From the NCBI GenBank assembly GCA_025935235.1, contig JAICVT010000118.1, forward strand, positions 1 through 10,934: 10,934 nucleotides of DNA, given 5' to 3'. Below the pieces are notes generated by a model. It was not told the DNA's origin and ran no database searches. It saw only the letters and a program-made list of their open reading frames with translations. Positions 6,995-10,934 of this stretch are shown here, piece after piece; within the stretch, counting starts at the first letter, position 1; the number at the start of each line of letters is the position of its first letter. A program made the translations under genes and the position numbers. The DNA is from Ktedonobacterales bacterium. Its GTDB lineage: Bacteria; Chloroflexota; Ktedonobacteria; Ktedonobacterales; JADMIN01.

Positions 6995-9168
6995 GCGAAT
7001 CGGCGGAGCGACTCCCGGGGTCAGGAAACGTGGCGGCTACGGCGGTATCGGGGCTGGTCATCTTGCCCGTCTGCCGCGACTGCAAGCGCCGCGCGACACC
7101 GCAGCTGGTCATGCATGAGGTTGCTCAGGGCGTCGCGGTCTGCGAAGATTGCTTGCGTCGTCGCCACCAGGTCGAGCAACAGCGCCAGGCTGCGCTGCCC
7201 GCGCGTAAGGCGCGCCCGGCCAAACTCGCGCGTCCTCCCGCGCCACCCAGGTCACTCTATGCATTCCTTGAGCTGCCACTGGACGCCACGCAGGAAGAGT
7301 TGAACGCCGCCGTACGCGCCAAAATGCAGTACTGGACAGAGCGGCAATCTGGCGGGGACCGCGATGCCGCTCAGCAGAACCTCGCGCGCTCGCGTGAGGC
7401 GCGGGCCGCCTTTCGCACCGATGCGACGCGACGCGCATACGATCAGCAGCTGCGTGAGGAGGTGCGGGCTGAGCGCGCCGCGCTCGCTACCACCCGCATT
7501 CGCCCACTGGAAGATTGGCCCGGGCGGCAGGTGAGCAGCTTTAAAGACCTCATCGCCGCCTGCGAATCGAGCGTCGCGGGGTGGCAAGTCGGTGAGCGAC
7601 TGCTCACGAACCAGCAGTTGCTGTTCTGGGCGCGCTTCGCACTGGGGGATGAAGACATCGTGGCCACCATCGAGGCGGCGATGGTGGAGAACGGTGAACC
7701 GGCCTTCCGGCGATTGAATCATCTCCTGTACCAGCTCGATCCAGATCGGCCATTCCGCTTTTTTCCACGCACTGATACATTCAGCCTGCCATCGAAAGAC
7801 ACCAGCGTCGCCACGAGCGATCAGTTGGTGGCATTCGCTGACAAGCACTGGGATCTGTTCACTCAGCATCTGTATCAGGGCGAACTCCTCGTCTGGCTGA
7901 GCGCGCACGCTGGCTATGTCAACTATCGTGGCCAGAACTACGACTCTCCGCAGGCGTTCTTTGATGCGGTGTGCCGACCCTTCGGCGGGACCGCCTATGC
8001 GGGCGTCGGAACCGAGGCGCTGCTGGAGGCGCTGGATGAGCGGCTGGCCAGACCCACGTTGCGCTTCACAATTGATGGCGAGGAATCAGGGTTGAACCTT
8101 GGCCCGTGGGATGGTGAGCTCGAACACAAGCCGCTGACCATCAAGGTCGAGAACACCACGCGCGGGTACATCGCCTGCAAGCTGCGCCTGACGCGGCGAG
8201 AAGACGACGCCGTGGCTCCGTATCCGTGGCTGAGTTTCCGGTCACTGCCGCATATGCGGGCGCCGCAAGACCAGACGCCTCAACGCAGCGCGCTCCCTGC
8301 TGGGGCCGTTGAAGACGTCTGCGTGCTCACTGGCAAGCAGACGAAAACATTCACCCTCTATCTGGGGCATCTGGGCAGTTTGCCCTGGGGCGCGTCGTAC
8401 ACCGAGGTCGTCAATGTCCAGCGCTTTCTGTCATCTCCGCGTACGCCAGACACGCCGACCATGCAGTATCCGATCACGCTGAGGCTGATGCGCTATCACC
8501 AGGGGTACCGCCTCAAGCTGTGGTGGAGTGGATTGCGTGGCAATCTCCCTGGTATCGCGCTGAACGCGGGCATGGCCTTTGTGCTGAGCGCGCTCATCCT
8601 CTGGGCGGGGACGGCGCTGGCTCCTGACGCTCACTGGGGGCTGTTCGCGCCGACGAGTGACTACGCCAGCGGCGCGCCGTGGCCCGGCATCCTCGATGTC
8701 GGCCTGACCATTGCGCTGCGCCCCTGGTTTCTCATGATCGCGGCGCTGGGGTGGTATCTGCCTGTCATCATCACCGTATTCGCTGGATTGGTCGGATTCT
8801 CCGTTGGCCTGGGTCAACGCCATCGGAAGTATGGCCGCGTAGAAGACGTGAGCGCCCACCGCAAGGCCGCCACGATACTGATGCTGTTGTTGTGGTTGCT
8901 GGCAGGCGCGGTGCTGCTAGCCAACCTCTCGCCAGAGTCGCTGGGTTCGCTTGCCGAAAACCTCGCTGGAGTCCCTTCCCTTCTGAACTCCCTGATCTTC
9001 TTTACTGGCGAGCCAGTCGTGAACGGATGCGGGTATGCGCTGGCCGTTGTGCTGCCAGGCGTCGCAGGATACCTCCTGCTGCGTGGAGTGGGCGCTCTCC
9101 GTGGGCGGCTGTATGACCGAGCCGCTCGGCGCTGGAACGCGCTCCTCAATCCAGATGGCAAGGCGTAG
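6991..9168 (+). CDS. Multidomain membrane protein: zinc module, HPD-less J-like domain, Trp-motif repeats, Ig-like domain, TM tail
   Basis: About 725 aa. Order seen: CxxC at 28/31 and CxxC at 51/54, likely one zinc-binding knuckle or ribbon; an Arg/Pro/Ala-rich linker; then about 89-153, which aligns without gaps through helices I-II to E. coli DnaJ. LYAFLEL matches YYEILGV, and RRAYD (147-151) matches the KRAAYD end of helix III, but HPD is replaced by Thr116-Glu117-Arg118. Residues about 190-310 contain two copies of W-x6-L-x4-L-L-x-W-x5-G (Trp198/Trp213 and Trp287/Trp302). About 351-505 is beta-rich and Ig-like. The C-terminus has four or five hydrophobic segments (about 521-544, 578-607, 626-645, 676-697). 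The soluble part should face the cytoplasm. It may bind the Hsp70-like protein, but without HPD it should not stimulate ATPase in the normal way. The GTG start overlaps the previous stop. The function is unknown; the domain order is what can be supported. Confidence 0.8.
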   Translation: MSESAERLPGSGNVAATAVSGLVILPVCRDCKRRATPQLVMHEVAQGVAVCEDCLRRRHQVEQQRQAALPARKARPAKLARPPAPPRSLYAFLELPLDATQEELNAAVRAKMQYWTERQSGGDRDAAQQNLARSREARAAFRTDATRRAYDQQLREEVRAERAALATTRIRPLEDWPGRQVSSFKDLIAACESSVAGWQVGERLLTNQQLLFWARFALGDEDIVATIEAAMVENGEPAFRRLNHLLYQLDPDRPFRFFPRTDTFSLPSKDTSVATSDQLVAFADKHWDLFTQHLYQGELLVWLSAHAGYVNYRGQNYDSPQAFFDAVCRPFGGTAYAGVGTEALLEALDERLARPTLRFTIDGEESGLNLGPWDGELEHKPLTIKVENTTRGYIACKLRLTRREDDAVAPYPWLSFRSLPHMRAPQDQTPQRSALPAGAVEDVCVLTGKQTKTFTLYLGHLGSLPWGASYTEVVNVQRFLSSPRTPDTPTMQYPITLRLMRYHQGYRLKLWWSGLRGNLPGIALNAGMAFVLSALILWAGTALAPDAHWGLFAPTSDYASGAPWPGILDVGLTIALRPWFLMIAALGWYLPVIITVFAGLVGFSVGLGQRHRKYGRVEDVSAHRKAATILMLLLWLLAGAVLLANLSPESLGSLAENLAGVPSLLNSLIFFTGEPVVNGCGYALAVVLPGVAGYLLLRGVGALRGRLYDRAARRWNALLNPDGKA

Positions 9169-9172
9169 GAGG
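9167..9172 (+). promoter_or_regulatory. Ribosome binding site of the last gene, overlapping the previous stop codon
   Basis: AGGAGG with a 5-nt spacer to the GTG at 9178. It begins inside the TAG stop (9166-9168) of the preceding gene, which implies coupled translation. Confidence 0.8.
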
Positions 9173-9177
9173 AAATC

Positions 9178-10934
9178 GTGGCTGACACACTGGTTGACTT
9201 TTACGAGTTCCTCGGAGTCGGTTCAACCGCCGATCTGAGCGCCATCCTGGCGGCAATCCAGTCATCGCGCGATCGCGTGCGGGACGAAATGAAATATCCT
9301 GATCGCCACATTTGGGCGAGCGCCATGTTGACGCAACTGGATCGCGCCGCGGCGGCCTTTGCGACCGATGATTCGCGCCAGAGGTACGACGCCGCGCTGC
9401 GTGAGCAGCGTGCGATAGCGAGCCAGCACGGAGACGACGAGGACGACGAGGACGATGACCTCCTGCTGATTGATCCTCCGTATGTCTTTGCGACTGGTGA
9501 TACCGACCTTGCCTATACGGTCCCCGCGCTGGCGCGCAAGCTCGATGCTGACCCCGAGCGCGGCCTGAAGGCCATTCGCGATGGCTCTGTCCAGGCCATG
9601 CTGCGCTATGTCGGCTATTCGCGCCCGAACCGCAAGCGCTTCGATGCGCTCGCTGATGCCATTGATCGCTTGCAGCGGGCGATCCCGATAGAGCGCAATG
9701 CGCAACTGCTCGAACAGGTAATCATCCTCTGTGACGCCAGCATCGAACAGCCAGAATTGCTCGTCAACGAGGATCTGGCGTCTGGAACCCGGTGCGAGAT
9801 TGCCACACTCCGCGCGCGACCAGATCACGATACGACCTGTACTCTGGCGCTCCAGCATGGTGGACCACGTGGGTACCTCTTTGGCATGGCATGGGTCGAG
9901 GACACATGGGGCGTCATCGCTTCCCCTACAGCGGTGAGCGCCACCGTGAAGGGCGCCAAGCGTCAGGTGGTAGCGCTGGACATGGGTTTGGGCCGTCTCT
10001 TCCAGGTGAACCTCAAGCTCCCATCCGCGCAGTTGCTGAAGTTGTCTCGTCCAGGACGCCACGACTTGCATGTAGCGGTGTTGTTGCAACCAGGAACGGA
10101 GCACGAGCGACTGGTACACATCGTGGCGCCCGTTGAGCTTGTCGCCATCCCGGGCAAGGCAGCCTTTGAGCCAGCGCAGGCCAGGACGCCGATGGTCTTT
10201 CGTGGCAATCGTGTGACCGTGCATGCAGCCCTGCAAAATAAGGGCGATCTGCCGTTGCAGGCAGTCTTCGCGCAGAGTTCCGCGCCGGACACGACAGCGA
10301 GTCCGCGGACCCTCGCCGACACCGGACAGGTTGACGTGGAGATCAACACCGCTGCTATGCCCTTCGGCTCACGTTTCGAGCGACGTGTGACCTATCGCGC
10401 CAGCGGCGATCATCCCGAGGCTACCTGCGAGATCGTTGGGGAGATCCTGCCCACCGCATTCCAGCAGCTATTTCGCCAGCGCTCCGTGTGGAAACGAGTG
10501 GCCCTGGCGGGCGGCGTCGGGCTGAGCGCCTTGTTCCTCGGCCTGCTCACATTGACGCTTGGATTCGGTATCTTGCTGTGGATCGTGTGGGTCGCGCTGA
10601 TTGCGGGGGCATCCGCCGGGGCAGCATGGTGGATTGCGCCGCGCGTCGCTGGACACATGCGCGCCTCGGGGGTCGAGGTCAAGTATGCGACGGTCTTTCC
10701 GCAACGAGCGCTGCTCCTGACGGCGGGCGGCGTCGGCGCGGTCGTTGCACTACTCGCGATGATCCCTCCCTTCGCTGTCGGCACGAAGCTGACGCTCGTC
10801 ATGTCGCTGCTGTTACTCATCGGCGCCGCGTGGGGATTCTTTCTCGAAGCGGTCAGCGACAAGCCGCTCTCAGCCGGTACGGCCAGCGCCGCGCGGGCAT
10901 CGAGCAATGCGCTCGTCAATCGGCTGCGGCTGGC
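9178..10934 (+). CDS. Partial J-like/beta-domain/multi-pass membrane protein, cut by the window edge
   Basis: Open frame of 585 codons with no stop before the window end, so the C-terminus is missing. Residues 8-71 are J-domain-like: YEFLGV (9-14), a helix, then MKYPDR (38-43), which equals DnaJ's MKYHPDR without the His, and a QLDRAAAAFATDDSRQRYD stretch that lines up without gaps with the end of DnaJ's helices. An acidic run (Asp/Glu 86-94) separates this from residues 95-180, which hold a possible weaker version of the Trp-motif repeat of the previous gene (around 126-146). About 184-435 is beta-rich, probably one or two Ig-like domains. Hydrophobic segments lie at about 441-461, 462-486, 511-530 and 536-556. 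It shares its layout with the upstream gene but lacks the zinc module, so the two are probably paralogous partners in one membrane complex (inference). The GTG start has AGGAGG 5 nt upstream. Function unknown. Confidence 0.8.
   Translation, partial: MADTLVDFYEFLGVGSTADLSAILAAIQSSRDRVRDEMKYPDRHIWASAMLTQLDRAAAAFATDDSRQRYDAALREQRAIASQHGDDEDDEDDDLLLIDPPYVFATGDTDLAYTVPALARKLDADPERGLKAIRDGSVQAMLRYVGYSRPNRKRFDALADAIDRLQRAIPIERNAQLLEQVIILCDASIEQPELLVNEDLASGTRCEIATLRARPDHDTTCTLALQHGGPRGYLFGMAWVEDTWGVIASPTAVSATVKGAKRQVVALDMGLGRLFQVNLKLPSAQLLKLSRPGRHDLHVAVLLQPGTEHERLVHIVAPVELVAIPGKAAFEPAQARTPMVFRGNRVTVHAALQNKGDLPLQAVFAQSSAPDTTASPRTLADTGQVDVEINTAAMPFGSRFERRVTYRASGDHPEATCEIVGEILPTAFQQLFRQRSVWKRVALAGGVGLSALFLGLLTLTLGFGILLWIVWVALIAGASAGAAWWIAPRVAGHMRASGVEVKYATVFPQRALLLTAGGVGAVVALLAMIPPFAVGTKLTLVMSLLLLIGAAWGFFLEAVSDKPLSAGTASAARASSNALVNRLRL

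Noticed and set aside
9262..10236. 324-codon minus-strand open frame opposite the last gene
   Set aside because: The + strand frame from 9178 has a perfect ribosome binding site, a J-like domain and membrane segments. The minus-strand product has none of these.
10410..10919. 169-codon minus-strand open frame near the right edge
   Set aside because: It is antisense to the membrane segments of the last gene and has low-complexity Ala/Ser/Pro/Thr composition.

Overview
The window is a high-G+C bacterial segment carrying six consecutive genes, all on the + strand, that read as one operon-like cluster. The last gene runs off the right edge. The domain mix (a membrane-anchored caspase-like protease, an Hsp70-like ATPase, an SPFH protein, an inactive-looking HerA/VirB4-like ATPase, and two large membrane proteins with J-domain-like N-termini) and the heavy use of GTG starts suggest a filamentous Chloroflexota or another developmentally complex bacterium. 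That placement is an inference from gene content; the window has no rRNA or other phylogenetic marker.

Layout: (1) 63-1325, caspase-like (C14/metacaspase-type) protease domain with a four-helix membrane tail; (2) 1376-2815, Hsp70/DnaK-like protein with a complete-looking nucleotide-binding domain and a short beta substrate-binding domain but no helical lid; (3) 2912-4387, SPFH/Band-7 protein with a Gly-Tyr-Ser repeat linker and a C-terminal domain that resembles a cysteine-less E2/UEV ubiquitin-conjugating fold; (4) 4580-6994, HerA/VirB4-like protein with degenerate Walker A and B sites; (5) 6991-9168, a protein with a CxxC...CxxC zinc module, a J-domain-like module lacking HPD, a duplicated Trp-motif region, an Ig-like beta domain and a multi-pass membrane tail; (6) 9178 to the edge, a shorter J-like/acidic linker/beta-domain/membrane protein related in architecture to gene 5. 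Gaps are 50, 96 and 192 bp, then a 4-nt GTGA overlap, then 9 bp. Five of the six starts sit 5-7 nt downstream of a purine-rich Shine-Dalgarno and the sixth sits 9 nt downstream. These Shine-Dalgarno sites place most starts inside the longest open frames.

Working model (inference): a membrane-localised surveillance or regulated-proteolysis device. The SPFH protein and the two J-like membrane proteins would form a scaffold, the Hsp70-like and HerA-like proteins would act as client- or nucleotide-sensing parts, and the caspase-like protease would be the effector. Several catalytic signatures are lost in parallel: HPD is lost in both J-like domains, Walker A/B in the ATPase, and the active-site Cys in the E2-like domain. 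The caspase dyad and the Hsp70 nucleotide-binding motifs are intact. This suggests that the degenerate parts act as binding modules around two active enzymes. No tRNA, rRNA, CRISPR array, insertion sequence or convincing terminator was seen.
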